Positions 24,114 through 33,469 are shown, numbered from the stretch's first letter. The stretch: DNA of 64,000 nt from Sphingomonas sp. (GCA_017304655.1 JAFKLY010000005.1:248001-312000); one strand, 5' to 3'. A program made the numbers and translations. The notes: generated by a model not told the origin, from the letters alone.

Positions 24114-24776
24114 TCAGGGCGCGGGCGCGCTGACAGGGCGGCGCAAGAGCCGCGCCAGTAGCAGCATGGCGACCGGGAAGGTGAGGCCCCAGAGCGCGCC
24201 ACCCCCGATCAGGCCGGGCCAGGCCATCTGGAATGCGAGGCAGGGCGTGAGCAGGCCGGTCGCGACCATCGCGGTGCGTGCGGCACCGGCGCCGTTGCCG
24301 GCCGGCACGGCGAACGCGCTCCACAGGCAGCTCAGGCACATGAAGCTGTAGCCCAGCAGGTCGATGGCGAAGAGGAACGACTTGTAGGGCACGAACAGCA
24401 GCAGCGCGATGTCCGCTGTGTCTCCGCTTGCCAGACGTGGCGCCACGAAGCTGAGCTGCACGAAATAGACGAGCCCGGTCAGCGCGGCATAGAGAATGGC
24501 GAAGGCGAGCGCGGCCAGGCTGAACACGCGGCGGCTCGGCGGCGCGAGGCAATGCAAGGCCGCCATCAGCAGCACGAACGCCGGGCCGAGCAGCAAGGAG
24601 GGCGTGAGCAGCCAGAGGAGGCCGCGCGCCGTGCTGGCGCTGTTCGGCCCGCCAGCCGAGCCGAGCAGGCCGGTCCATTCGAGCAATTGTGCGCAGACAT
24701 AAGCGAGCGAGAGCAGCACGCAGGCGACTGCGGCCCAGAAGCCGGTGCGTGCGGCGGCGCGGTCATCCTGTTCCAT
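24114..24776 (-). CDS. Multi-pass membrane protein of unknown function
   Basis: A 220-residue integral membrane protein with about six hydrophobic spans: residues ~13-33, 52-75, 83-108 (LAALAFAILYAALTGLVYFVQLSF), 119-132, 135-155 and 175-210. No charged catalytic motif stands out and I do not recognise a family. ATG 24776 is preceded by GGAG at 8 nt. The gene converges with the zinc-ribbon gene 9 bp away. Confidence 0.7.
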   Translation of the reverse strand: MEQDDRAAARTGFWAAVACVLLSLAYVCAQLLEWTGLLGSAGGPNSASTARGLLWLLTPSLLLGPAFVLLMAALHCLAPPSRRVFSLAALAFAILYAALTGLVYFVQLSFVAPRLASGDTADIALLLFVPYKSFLFAIDLLGYSFMCLSCLWSAFAVPAGNGAGAARTAMVATGLLTPCLAFQMAWPGLIGGGALWGLTFPVAMLLLARLLRRPVSAPAP

Positions 24777-24917
24777 TGCCTGCACTCCTTCCCTCGCTGG
24801 TCTGTTCCTGGTCCTTTCCGGGTGCCGTCGCCTTGTCCCTGATCAAGGGCGACGACAGGCACGTCCAGCGCGCGGTGGATATTGCCCGCCCCGTTCGCCG
24901 ATGCTAACCGGCGTTCC

Positions 24918-25148
24918 ATGCAAGCACCGCCCGAGATTCTTCGCGTCCATGCCCGCCGAGTCGCTTGTGATGGCTCGGGCCATGGCATCCCCGCCGCCCT
25001 TGGCCATCCGCGCGTCTTTCTGGAGATTGACGAGCATGGCTATGTCGATTGCGGCTATTGCGATCGGCGCTTCGTGCTGGAAGGCGGGCCGGCGGACACG
25101 CCCGACATCGTGACCAAGCCGGATATCGCCTCGGGCGCCAGCCTCTAA
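24918..25148 (+). CDS. CHCC-type zinc-finger protein
   Basis: A 76-residue protein of the zf-CHCC group (related to the NDUFS6/13-kDa complex I accessory subunit). It has RVACDGSGHGIPAALGHPRVFLEIDEHGYVDCGYCDRRFVL, giving the Cys, His, Cys, Cys zinc ligands in order, then an acidic tail. In alphaproteobacteria such proteins occur as stand-alone small proteins, and a link to complex I assembly is inferred from the eukaryotic relative only. Confidence 0.85.
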   Translation: MQAPPEILRVHARRVACDGSGHGIPAALGHPRVFLEIDEHGYVDCGYCDRRFVLEGGPADTPDIVTKPDIASGASL

Positions 25149-25189
25149 GCGCGCGCGCCGGCGCGCGGCGGATAAGAGAGGATTGCCCC

Positions 25190-26167
25190 ATGACGCCAGC
25201 CACGATTCGGCCTGTTGATGATCCCGCTGCCTGGGCGGCGCCCCAAATCGGTGGCCGCGAGGGCCTGACCCACCTCCTGTCGGCCGCGCAGCTCGACGCG
25301 ATCGATGCGCTGGTGCGCCGCACGGAAGGGCGCGTTCCGCACGAGATCACGCGCGCTGAGATCGCCTGCCCGGAGATCGAGGCGCTGATGGCGGCGGTCC
25401 GCTACCAGCTGCTGCATGGCACCGGCGCGGTGGTCCTCTCCGGCATCGATGCGGCGGCTTATGATCTCGCCGCGCATGAGCGGCTCTACTGGAGCCTCGG
25501 CACGTTCATCGGCAACGGCGTGGAGCAAAGCACGCGTCGCGACTTCATCGCGCATGTCCAGCGCGAAGAGGACGGCCCGGTGCGCGGCTACACCACGGAC
25601 ATGGAATTACGCTCCCATACGGATTTCCACGAGGTGCTCTCGCTCTACTCGCTGCGCACATCGGCCAGCGGCGGCGAAAGCGGCGTGGTCAGCGCCCTTA
25701 CGATCCACAATGTGATGGCCAGCGAGCGGCCCGACCTGCTCGCCGCGCTGTATGAGGGCTATTATGTGGACTGGCCCGAGCGCACCGAGCCGCTCGATCA
25801 GACGCTGCCTTTCTTCTGGACGGTGGATGGCAAGACGAGCTGTTTCAACAACCGCGTCTTCCTGCGGCACCGGCGCGAGCCGGAGCATCTGCCGGCGGCC
25901 TTCCGCGAGGCGCTGGCCTATTTCGACGCGGTGGCGCTGCGGCCCGAGTTGCGCGCCGACTTCCTGCTCGAAGCCGGCGAGATGATCTTCTGGCAGAATT
26001 TCCTCATTCTCCATTCGCGCCAGCAATTTCATGATACGCCGGAGCATCGGCGCCTGCTCCTGCGGCTCTGGCTGAACGTGCCCGGTGGCCGGCCGATGCA
26101 TCCGCTGATGACGCGGCTGACGGCGGAGATTGACGCATATCATGGCGCGGAGCCTGTTCCGGCCTGA
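25190..26167 (+). CDS. TauD/TfdA family 2-oxoglutarate-dependent dioxygenase
   Basis: A 325-residue Fe(II)/2-oxoglutarate oxygenase. The metal site reads ELRSHTDFHEVLSLYSLR (His-x-Asp) with the distal His in FWQNFLILHSRQQFHDTPEHRRLLLRLWL, whose arginines would hold 2-oxoglutarate. The family hydroxylates taurine, 2,4-D, carnitine precursors and other substrates; the substrate here cannot be told. ATG at 25190 comes after GAGAGGA. It shares no obvious pathway with its neighbours. Confidence 0.85.
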   Translation: MTPATIRPVDDPAAWAAPQIGGREGLTHLLSAAQLDAIDALVRRTEGRVPHEITRAEIACPEIEALMAAVRYQLLHGTGAVVLSGIDAAAYDLAAHERLYWSLGTFIGNGVEQSTRRDFIAHVQREEDGPVRGYTTDMELRSHTDFHEVLSLYSLRTSASGGESGVVSALTIHNVMASERPDLLAALYEGYYVDWPERTEPLDQTLPFFWTVDGKTSCFNNRVFLRHRREPEHLPAAFREALAYFDAVALRPELRADFLLEAGEMIFWQNFLILHSRQQFHDTPEHRRLLLRLWLNVPGGRPMHPLMTRLTAEIDAYHGAEPVPA

Positions 26168-26271
26168 TAGGCCGGCAGGCTTGCTGCACGCCTTGCGCCG
26201 TGCGCGGGGCTTGGCCGAAGCGACGAGCCAAGGCATTATGGGATCAGGTTAAAATCCGGGGAGATGCTCCG

Positions 26272-27468
26272 TTGCGCGCCTTTTTTCTTGCGCTGTTGAT
26301 CGCCGTTGTCGCGACGCCGCTTCAGGCTGCGCCCTGGGCGCGTCCTGCTGCGAGCGCCCTGCTCGATTATGGCCAGCGGATCGAGACGCATGGCCTCGAT
26401 CCCGCCGACTATGAGCTCGGGCGGCTGCGCATGGCCTTGGCCGGGCAGGATCAGGCGGCGCTGGACGCGGCGGCAACGCGCAGCTTCGCGTTGCTCGCGC
26501 GCGATCTCGCCAATGGTCACACGCCGGTGGCGCAGCGGCGCCTTTCCTACTTCCGCGGCATGGGGCTGACGCCTGAGGCGGCGGCGACGCTGATGGACCG
26601 GGCGCTGATCGCCGGGGACATTACCGGTGCGCTCGACAGGCTGGCGCCGACCAGCGCGGACTACCGGATGCTGCGGGCGGCACTGGTCAGCCAGCCGGCG
26701 AGCGGCGCGGAAGCCGAGAAGGCGCGCATCCGCGCCAATCTGGAGCGCTGGCGCTGGCTGCCGCGCGATCTGGGCGGGCGCTATCTGATGGTGAACATCC
26801 CCGAATATGTCGTGCGGCTGGTCGACAACGGGCAAGTGATCGCGACGCATCGCGTGGTGGTCGGCAAGCGCAAGACGCCGACGCCCCAGTTCCAGACGAG
26901 TGCCAGCGGCATCATCCTCAACCCGACATGGACCGTGCCGCAGTCGATCATCGCCGAGAGCGTGGGCGCGCTGGTGCGCAACCGGCCCGGCGTGGCGCGG
27001 GCGCGCGGCTATAGCTGGAGCGGGAGTGGCGGCAATCTGCAGGTCGTGCAGCAGCCCGGGCCGACCAATGCGCTTGGCCAGATGAAGATCGACATGCCCA
27101 ATCCGCTGTCCATCTTCCTGCATGATACGCCCAGCAAGACGCTGTTTGGCCAGCCGGAGCGGGCCTTCAGCCATGGTTGCGTGCGCACGGACAAGCCGTT
27201 CGATCTCGCCGCGAAGCTGCTGGCCGGCACGGAATGGACGCCGGAGCGGATCGCGCAGGTCATCGAGGGGCGCGAGACCGTCACCGCCAAGCTGCCGAGG
27301 CCGGTGCCCGTCTATGTCGTCTACATGACGGTGCAGGCCGAACCGGGCGGGGCGCTGCGCAGCTTCGAGGATCTCTATGGGCTGGACGCCGGCCTGTCGC
27401 AGTCGCTGGGCGCGACCGGGCTTGCCGCGACCCGACCGCTCGCCGACACCTATTGCGCGGCCGGCTGA
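26272..27468 (+). CDS. Periplasmic L,D-transpeptidase (YkuD domain)
   Basis: About 398 residues. A signal peptide (LRAFFLALLIAVVATPLQA) is followed by a helical N-terminal domain of the kind found in YcbB/LdtD relatives and a YkuD catalytic domain with IILNPTWTVPQSI, GYSWSGSGGNLQVVQQPG and the catalytic AFSHGCVRTDKPFDLA. Such enzymes form 3-3 peptidoglycan cross-links or anchor proteins. I chose TTG 26272 as start: GGGGAGA is 8 nt upstream and it opens the signal peptide; no ATG fits. It converges with a second YkuD-like gene 15 bp away. Confidence 0.88.
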   Translation: MRAFFLALLIAVVATPLQAAPWARPAASALLDYGQRIETHGLDPADYELGRLRMALAGQDQAALDAAATRSFALLARDLANGHTPVAQRRLSYFRGMGLTPEAAATLMDRALIAGDITGALDRLAPTSADYRMLRAALVSQPASGAEAEKARIRANLERWRWLPRDLGGRYLMVNIPEYVVRLVDNGQVIATHRVVVGKRKTPTPQFQTSASGIILNPTWTVPQSIIAESVGALVRNRPGVARARGYSWSGSGGNLQVVQQPGPTNALGQMKIDMPNPLSIFLHDTPSKTLFGQPERAFSHGCVRTDKPFDLAAKLLAGTEWTPERIAQVIEGRETVTAKLPRPVPVYVVYMTVQAEPGGALRSFEDLYGLDAGLSQSLGATGLAATRPLADTYCAAG

Positions 27469-27483
27469 CCGCGCCGCGCGCGA

Positions 27484-28104
27484 TCAGACCTTGTCGGCGT
27501 AGAGCAGGCGGCCCGGGCCGAGCCAGTCGAGCAGCGGATCGATCTGCGCTTCACTCACCGCAAAGCAGCCCTCGCTGCGACCCAGCTTGCCGGTCTGCTT
27601 GATCAGCGCGTCATTGCAGTACCAGGCGCCGTGGATCACGATCGCGCGCGCCTCGGCATTGTTATTGCTGTCCTCAAGCCCGACGAGCCGCTGGGAGCGG
27701 CCATGCTGGCCGACATAAATCGGGCCGGTGACATAGGCGCCGCGCGAGCTCGCGTTGGAGCCGGACTGGTTGCTGAAACTGCGCAGCCAGCCACTATGCG
27801 CGGGGTCAGAGCCGCGACCATGGGCGACGCGCAGAAGCTGTGTCTTGCCGCGTGTCTGATCGACCAGCAACATGCGCGGGGTGGACGATGGCAGCGAGAA
27901 ATCGACGACGATGAAGCGATCGCGCGCCTTGATCGCGTCGCCATGATGATCGAGCGCGGCGCGGGCGCGATCGACAAGGCCCGACCAGCCGCCGGGCGCG
28001 CTCGTATCGGCGAGAGCGGCGCGCGCGCCAAGCAGCGAGGCAGCAGCCCCGGCTCCGGCGAGTGTCAGGAAATGGCGTCTATGCACGTGTTTGGGTGACG
28101 GCAT
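27484..28104 (-). CDS. Murein L,D-transpeptidase catalytic-domain protein, Tat-exported
   Basis: A 206-residue protein with a twin-arginine leader (HRRHFLTLAGAGAAASLLGARAALA). The catalytic part has RFIVVDFSLPSSTPRMLLVDQ, AIVIHGAWYCNDALI and GKLGRSEGCFAVSEAQIDPLLDWL, with the active His and Cys of the YkuD_2 subgroup. These proteins are predicted peptidoglycan-remodelling enzymes. It is transcribed divergently from tldD with 176 bp between, and convergently with the other transpeptidase. Confidence 0.88.
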   Translation of the reverse strand: MPSPKHVHRRHFLTLAGAGAAASLLGARAALADTSAPGGWSGLVDRARAALDHHGDAIKARDRFIVVDFSLPSSTPRMLLVDQTRGKTQLLRVAHGRGSDPAHSGWLRSFSNQSGSNASSRGAYVTGPIYVGQHGRSQRLVGLEDSNNNAEARAIVIHGAWYCNDALIKQTGKLGRSEGCFAVSEAQIDPLLDWLGPGRLLYADKV

Positions 28105-28280
28105 TGGTTCAACCGTGTTTCAGTCCCTCGGGACGGTTCATATGCGGCAGCACGACTCTTCCCCCGCCCGCAAGATAATATGCCTTCCGCCGATATCCAG
28201 CCCCAGCGCGTTTTTGCATCGCGTGATGTGCGTGAGCCTTTGCCATTGGCCCCGCCCGAGCGAGCGCCTATATCGGTGCC

Positions 28281-29723
28281 ATGACTGATGCTGCTTCCCA
28301 GATCACCGATGTGCGTTCCTTCCTGTACCGCGATGGCGCGCTGGACCCCGATACCGCGCGGCGAGTCACCGCCGAGGCGCTGAAGGACTGCGAGGATGGC
28401 GAGCTCTATCTCCAATATGCGGCGAGCGAGAGCTTCGGCTTCGATGACGGGCGGCTGAAGACGGCCGATTATTCGACGGACGCGGGCTTTGGCCTGCGCG
28501 GCGTTTCCGGCGAGATGACCGGCTTTGCCCATGCCAATGACATCAGCGAGGCGGCGATCCGCCGGGCTGCGCAGACGCTGCAATTGCTCGATCCCGCGAA
28601 GCAGGCGATGGCCGGCCCGCCCAAGCGCACCAATCGCCATCTCTACACGGATGCCAATCCGCTCGATCTCGTGCCCTTCGCGCGGAAGGTGGACCTGATG
28701 GGCAAGATCGACGCTGCCGCCCGCGCACGCGATCCGCGTGTCGTGCAGGTGTCGGCCGCGCTGGCCGCGAGCTGGTCCGTGGTCGAGATCGTCCGCGCCG
28801 ATGGCTTCGTCGCGACGGACGTGCGCCCGCTGGTGCGCCTCAACGTCTCGATCATCATGGAAGAAAATGGCCGCCGCGAGACCGGCTATTTCGGCCTCGG
28901 CGGACGCTATCTCTACGATTCGCTGTTCGAGGACGCGACCTGGCAGCGCGCCATTGACGAAGCGATCAAGCAGGCGGAGGTCAATCTGCGCTCCGTCGAT
29001 GCGCCGGCCGGCGAGATGACCGTGCTGCTCGGCCCCGGCTGGCCGGGCGTGCTGCTGCACGAAGCGGTCGGCCATGGCCTTGAGGGTGACTTCAACCGCA
29101 AGGGGACCTCGGCTTTCTCCGGCAAGATCGGCCAGCGCGTCGCGTCCCCCGGCGTCACCGTGGTGGACGATGGCTCGATCAATGCGCGCCGCGGTTCGCT
29201 CAGCATCGACGATGAAGGCACGCCGACGCAGGAGACGGTGCTCATCGAGGACGGCATCCTGCGCGGCTATATGCAGGACCGGCTGAACGCGCGGCTGATG
29301 GGCGTGGAGCCGACCGGCAACGGCCGGCGCGAGAGCTATGCCCATGCCCCGATGCCGCGCATGACCAACACGTTCGCGCGCAGTGGTACGGACGATCCGG
29401 AAGAGCTGCTCTCTCGTGTGAAGTCGGGCATCTATGCGCGCAGCTTCGGCGGCGGCCAGGTGGACATCGTCTCGGGCAAGTTCGTCTTCTCCTGCACGGA
29501 GGCCTACAAGGTCGAGAACGGCAAGCTGGGCGACCCGATCAAGGGGGCAACGCTGATCGGCGACGGGCCGACCGCGCTCACGCGCATCGTCGGCATCGGC
29601 AACGACATGGCGCTCGATGAAGGCATCGGCATGTGCGGCAAGGCGGGTCAGGCCATACCGGCCGGCGTTGGCCAGCCGACGCTGCTGCTGGAAGGGCTGA
29701 CCGTCGGCGGGACGGCGGCCTGA
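28281..29723 (+). CDS. tldD: Metalloprotease TldD
   Basis: A 480-residue TldD subunit. TldD pairs with TldE (PmbA) as a zinc protease that trims unfolded peptides and matures microcin B17 and CcdA. The active site motif HEAVGH is in LLHEAVGHGLEGDFNRKGTSAFSGKIG (about residue 262). NTFARSGTDDPEELLSRVKSGIYARSFGGGQVDI and NGKLGDPIKGATLIGDG are family blocks. Length is normal. tldE is not in the window. Confidence 0.96.
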   Translation: MTDAASQITDVRSFLYRDGALDPDTARRVTAEALKDCEDGELYLQYAASESFGFDDGRLKTADYSTDAGFGLRGVSGEMTGFAHANDISEAAIRRAAQTLQLLDPAKQAMAGPPKRTNRHLYTDANPLDLVPFARKVDLMGKIDAAARARDPRVVQVSAALAASWSVVEIVRADGFVATDVRPLVRLNVSIIMEENGRRETGYFGLGGRYLYDSLFEDATWQRAIDEAIKQAEVNLRSVDAPAGEMTVLLGPGWPGVLLHEAVGHGLEGDFNRKGTSAFSGKIGQRVASPGVTVVDDGSINARRGSLSIDDEGTPTQETVLIEDGILRGYMQDRLNARLMGVEPTGNGRRESYAHAPMPRMTNTFARSGTDDPEELLSRVKSGIYARSFGGGQVDIVSGKFVFSCTEAYKVENGKLGDPIKGATLIGDGPTALTRIVGIGNDMALDEGIGMCGKAGQAIPAGVGQPTLLLEGLTVGGTAA

Positions 29724-29780
29724 CGGGGCCCAGACGCACAAATTATGCGCATGGCCTATGCGCGTCAACCGGAAGGCCCC

Positions 29781-30896
29781 ATGTCCGAGTTCTTCACTGC
29801 CATCACTGACAAGCAGCGCGCGTTCATCGAGAAGCAGCCGATGTTTTTCGTCGCCACGGCGGCGCAGGGTGCACGGGTCAATCTCAGCCCCAAGGGCATG
29901 GACAGCTTCCGCGTGCTGGGCCCCAATCTTGTCGGCTATCTCGATGTCGGCGGGTCGGGCAATGAGACGCAGGCGCACCTGGCGGCGGATGGGCGGATCA
30001 CCATCATGTTCTGCGCCTTCGATCAGCCGCCGCTGATCCTGCGGCTCTATGGGCGCGGCAAGGCCGTGCTGCCGCAGGATGACGAGTGGGATTTCGCCTC
30101 ACGGTCGTTCACCATCCTGCCCGGCACGCGGCAGATCTTCATGATCACGGTGGAGAGCGTGCAGGAAAGCTGCGGCTGGGGCGTGCCCTTCATGCGGCTG
30201 GAGAAGCCGCGCGACACATTGGCGCGCTATCACGAGCAGAATGAGACGCCGGAACGCCTGGCGAAGATCGCTACGCGGACGCAGAGCATCGACGGCTTGC
30301 CGGTGCGCGTGCAGGATCGGTTCCCCGAGCGGGCGCCGACGCTCGTCCATGTCGATCCGGACTGGGTGCCGGCGGTGCTCAATTACTGGCTGAACGAGGT
30401 CGGGCCGGACAGTTGGTTCGATTCGACCGAGGAAGAGGATGCCCGCTGCCTCCACCTGTTCCGCGCGCTCTGGGAAGCGCAGCGGGGCAAGCCGGCCGAG
30501 GTGTTCCTGGAAGATGCCGACACCGCGCTGGCCGCGCTCGTCCTGTTCGACCAGTTCCCGCGCAACATGTTTCGCGGCGAGGCGCGGGCCTTTGCGACCG
30601 ACCCGCTGGCCCGCGAAATCGCGGATGCCGCAATCGAACGGGGCTATGACGAGGCCTTCGTGGAAGCGGCCCGACCCTTCTTCTATATGCCGTTCATGCA
30701 TAGCGAGAATCTGGCCGATCAGGAGCGGTCCGTGGCGCTGTTCAGTGCGCCCGGTTTCGAGTTCAACCTGCGTTTCGCCAAGGCGCATCGCGATATCATC
30801 GCCCGTTTCGGCCGCTTTCCGCATCGCAATGCCGTGCTGGGGCGCGAGACGCTGCCCGAGGAGGCGGAGGCCGTGGCGGAAGGGGCGGGCTGGTAA
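29781..30896 (+). CDS. Fusion of a pyridoxamine-phosphate-oxidase-like domain and a DUF924 domain
   Basis: A 371-residue protein joining two families usually found apart. Residues ~1-180 are a flavin-reductase-like split barrel of the PPOX group (MFFVATAAQGARVNLSPKGMDSFRVL, GYLDVGGSGNETQAHLAADGRITIMFCAF). After a linker (LPVRVQDRFPERAPT), residues ~198-371 are DUF924 (VLNYWLNEVGPDSWF, ALVLFDQFPRNMFRGEARAFATD, FMHSENLADQERSVALF, RDIIARFGRFPHRNAVLGRE). DUF924 is a TPR-like fold of unknown function. ATG 29781 fits both the family start and the upstream AAGG. There is no stop or frameshift at the junction. Confidence 0.88.
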   Translation: MSEFFTAITDKQRAFIEKQPMFFVATAAQGARVNLSPKGMDSFRVLGPNLVGYLDVGGSGNETQAHLAADGRITIMFCAFDQPPLILRLYGRGKAVLPQDDEWDFASRSFTILPGTRQIFMITVESVQESCGWGVPFMRLEKPRDTLARYHEQNETPERLAKIATRTQSIDGLPVRVQDRFPERAPTLVHVDPDWVPAVLNYWLNEVGPDSWFDSTEEEDARCLHLFRALWEAQRGKPAEVFLEDADTALAALVLFDQFPRNMFRGEARAFATDPLAREIADAAIERGYDEAFVEAARPFFYMPFMHSENLADQERSVALFSAPGFEFNLRFAKAHRDIIARFGRFPHRNAVLGRETLPEEAEAVAEGAGW

Positions 30897-30968
30897 TCGG
30901 TCGCGAGCCCTTGCGGCCCTTCGCATGATCCCCTAGGGGCGACCACTTTCCGACAGGAGCAGGCAGCC

Positions 30969-31169
30969 ATGGCCGGCGCAATCAAGCTGAGTTTTACCGA
31001 AGACGAGATCGAGATCCTGGTCGATGCCCTTGAGGCCGATCTGGAAGGCTATGTGGAAGCCGCCAAGGAAGCGCGCGGCAACAACAACCGCGCCGATGTG
31101 AAGACGTTCACCGAGGCGGCGGAGCGCATTCAGGGCGTGCTGACGCGACTGCAGGGTCTGGTCGAATAA
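30969..31169 (+). CDS. Small acidic helical protein, 66 aa
   Basis: Not recognised. The protein is almost wholly alpha-helical by composition: LSFTEDEIEILVDALEADLEGYVEAAKEARGNNN, then a second helix VKTFTEAAERIQGVLTRLQGLV, suggesting a short antiparallel coiled coil. AGGAG precedes the ATG by 9 nt, so it is probably real. It may follow the DUF924 fusion on the same transcript, 72 bp downstream. Confidence 0.65.
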   Translation: MAGAIKLSFTEDEIEILVDALEADLEGYVEAAKEARGNNNRADVKTFTEAAERIQGVLTRLQGLVE

Positions 31170-31228
31170 TCGACCTGACTCGCGCGCGTGCGGGCGTGTC
31201 GCTTCGCCCCTGAGCGGGGCGATGTCGG

Positions 31229-32365
31229 TCAGACGGGCTTGATGGCCTGACCGTCGAGGATGGCCTCGCAGCCCAGCGCGCCGGCCTCGTCCTCATCGGA
31301 CAGCGCAGCGACCGTCACCCAACCCTCGCCGCGCAACCGCGCCGCGGTGTCAGCGTCATGGCCGAGTGGCAGGAACAGGCGCTTGCCGGTCTCCGCGCCG
31401 AAACCGGCGTCGATCAGCGGATCGGGATACAGCGAGAAACCGATGGCCGGCTCGCTGCTGCCGTCCGCGCGGGCAACCTGATACGTGCCGCCCCGGCCGA
31501 TCTCGCCGATGAAACCCTCGGCAAAGATCGAGAAGCCGAACCAGCGCTGATATTCAAAGCCATGCAGCTCGGTGGGATCGAGCGTCAGCGTGATGTCCCA
31601 GCCGATCGGCTTGGCGATGGCGCGCAGCGCGGCGATGCGCTCGGCCATTGCGCCCTTGGCCGGGCCGGCGTCGAAGGCTTCGAGCTGCGCCAGCGCGGCG
31701 TGGAATGGCCCCGTCGCCGCGATCAGCGCCAGATAGGGTGCGGCATCATCGCCCATCGCGGCGATCGCGCCCGCATCCTTGGCGTCCAACCGCGCCCGCA
31801 GCGCTTCGACCCGCTCTGCGGCGACGGGCATCGGCCCCGCCGCGAGCATCGGCACCAGATCGGGCAGGGTGAAATCGATGGTGATGCCCTGCACGCCGGC
31901 CCGCTGCAGCGCCTCGATGGCGACATTCACGATCTCGACGGCAGCAGCGACGCTATCCGTGCCGATGATTTCCGCGCCCACCTGCATGCGCTCGCGCTCC
32001 GGGCGGAGCTGATCGGCGCGCAGCTTCATCACCGGGCCGCCATAGCACAGGCGCAGTGGCCGGGGCGTCGCGGCCATGCGCGTGGCGGCGATGCGGCCGA
32101 TCTGCGCTGTCATGTCCGGCCGGATGGCGAGCGTGCGCTGCGAAACCGGATCGACCGCGCGCAGCAGATCCTGAATGCCGGCGGACTGGAGCCGCGTCGC
32201 CAGCGTCTCCTCGAACTCGGCGAGGGCCGGCATCACGCGCCGATAGCCATGCGAAGCGACCGTATCGAGCACTTCACGCACGAGGCGCGCGGACGCTTCC
32301 GCCTTGGGAGGAAGGCGGTCGGCAAGGCCTTCGGGCAGCAGGCCGGGGGCGATCGTATCGGTCAT
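31229..32365 (-). CDS. hisZ: ATP phosphoribosyltransferase regulatory subunit HisZ
   Basis: A 378-residue paralogue of histidyl-tRNA synthetase lacking the tRNA-binding part. HisZ activates short-form HisG, the first enzyme of histidine synthesis, in an octameric complex. Class II synthetase motifs are recognisable: RRVMPALAEFEETLATRLQSAGIQDLLRAVDPVSQRTLAIRPDMTAQIGRIAA, LRLCYGGPVMKLRADQLRPERERMQVGAEIIG, and FEYQRWFGFSIFAEGFIGEIGRGGTYQV. ATG 32365 was taken as start; the frame stays open far upstream but without family sequence. hisG is not in the window. Confidence 0.9.
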   Translation of the reverse strand: MTDTIAPGLLPEGLADRLPPKAEASARLVREVLDTVASHGYRRVMPALAEFEETLATRLQSAGIQDLLRAVDPVSQRTLAIRPDMTAQIGRIAATRMAATPRPLRLCYGGPVMKLRADQLRPERERMQVGAEIIGTDSVAAAVEIVNVAIEALQRAGVQGITIDFTLPDLVPMLAAGPMPVAAERVEALRARLDAKDAGAIAAMGDDAAPYLALIAATGPFHAALAQLEAFDAGPAKGAMAERIAALRAIAKPIGWDITLTLDPTELHGFEYQRWFGFSIFAEGFIGEIGRGGTYQVARADGSSEPAIGFSLYPDPLIDAGFGAETGKRLFLPLGHDADTAARLRGEGWVTVAALSDEDEAGALGCEAILDGQAIKPV

Positions 32366-32485
32366 GGCCGCGCATTTAGCCGATTCCGGCGGCCAAGCGA
32401 GGAGAAATTGCGCAGGGGTGTCAGCGCCTCTTGCGCCCGAGCCCGGCATTGGGCTTGATGCGCAGGGCTGATCGGGGGACTCGGC

Positions 32486-33421
32486 ATGACAGTGGTGTTC
32501 GATACGGCGCATGTTCCGTTCGACCAGTATGAGATGCTGATCCTGCCGTTCGTGACGCTGGGATTGGCTGTCTACAATCTGTTGCGCGGCGGCCGGCGCA
32601 AATGGGTGACCATCCTCGGCGGGGTCACGGTGTTCCTGTTTCTGCTGGTCTTCGTGCTGCCGCTCGCGGACTATTATCATGTGCGCGCGGCGCTGACGGA
32701 CGGTTCGGCGAAGACGGTCGAAGGCGTGATCAGTCAGCATGAGCGCAAGACGACGAAGCGCTGGACCGGCAGCTCGCGGGGCGTGGGCGTCTCCAGCTTC
32801 AACAGCTATACCACGACGACCAGCGAGCAGTTTTTCGTCGGCAAGCAATGGTTCTGGCTGCGCGTCGGCGATTTTCCGTCCGGCGCCTCCTTCACCAATG
32901 CCAAGGACCCGCCCCTCCCGCTGAAGGACGGCACCCGCGTGCGCGTCACCTGGTTCGAGGATCCCTGGAACGGCGGCGAAACCCGCATTGTGCGGTTCGA
33001 GGTGGATGAGGCATCGGCGGCCGCTGCTGCCCGGCGCGGGCCGGCGTTCACGCCGCAAGCCGACGCAAGCTCGGCAGGCGCCTCCGCTGCGCCTTCGCCG
33101 GCCGCCGGTTTGCCTGCCGATTTTGCCGCCTTCTGGCAGCGCTTCGCGGCAGCGGCGGCCAAAGGGGATCGCGACGGCGTGAAGGCGCTCACCCGCTTCC
33201 CCTTCCTCTTCGCCGGAACCCCGCTGGATGGCGACCGGTTCGACACCATCTGGATGGGGATATTCCCCGAGCCGCTGCGGCCCTGCTTCGGCACGGCAAG
33301 CCCGGTGCGCGATGGTGACGCCTGGTCGGTGAGCTGCGGCGCCTATGTCTATGTGTTCGAGAAAAACGCCCCGGGATGGCAGCTCGCGAGTTTCACGGCC
33401 GATCCCGAGGCGTTGCAATGA
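32486..33421 (+). CDS. Membrane protein with large extracytoplasmic domain, unknown function
   Basis: A 311-residue protein with two TM segments at residues ~17-34 and 42-62, then a soluble region. The first part (KTVEGVISQHERKTTKRWTGSSRGVGVSSF...EQFFVGKQWFWLRVG) looks like a beta-rich domain; an Ala/Ser/Pro linker (ASSAGASAAPSPAAG) joins a second domain (LPADFAAFWQRFAAAAAKGDRDGVKALTRFPFLF) ending in a cysteine-containing strand. I recognise no named family. It is divergent from hisZ and converges with serA, with a GC hairpin at 33433-33456 between. Confidence 0.72.
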   Translation: MTVVFDTAHVPFDQYEMLILPFVTLGLAVYNLLRGGRRKWVTILGGVTVFLFLLVFVLPLADYYHVRAALTDGSAKTVEGVISQHERKTTKRWTGSSRGVGVSSFNSYTTTTSEQFFVGKQWFWLRVGDFPSGASFTNAKDPPLPLKDGTRVRVTWFEDPWNGGETRIVRFEVDEASAAAAARRGPAFTPQADASSAGASAAPSPAAGLPADFAAFWQRFAAAAAKGDRDGVKALTRFPFLFAGTPLDGDRFDTIWMGIFPEPLRPCFGTASPVRDGDAWSVSCGAYVYVFEKNAPGWQLASFTADPEALQ

Positions 33422-33432
33422 TCTTTGGGCTA

Positions 33433-33456
33433 CCCCTCCCCCGCACGGGAGAGGGG
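33433..33456. repeat. REP-like GC hairpin between convergent genes
   Basis: CCCCTCCCCC pairs with GGGAGAGGGG around GCAC, nine pairs with one mismatch. The sequence resembles the hairpin arms at 39896-39921 and 40006-40031, so it may be a solitary member of that repeat. Its position suggests a bidirectional transcription barrier. Confidence 0.5.
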
Positions 33457-33469
33457 CGCAGCACCGCCT

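Noticed and set aside
28065..29978. Minus-strand 637-codon frame opposite tldD
   Set aside because: Antisense shadow; tldD on the plus strand has its HEAVGH active site.
32366..33418. Minus-strand frame extending hisZ upstream
   Set aside because: It is antisense to the membrane-protein gene 32486-33421 and has low-complexity Arg/Gly/His composition; HisZ homology begins at 32365.
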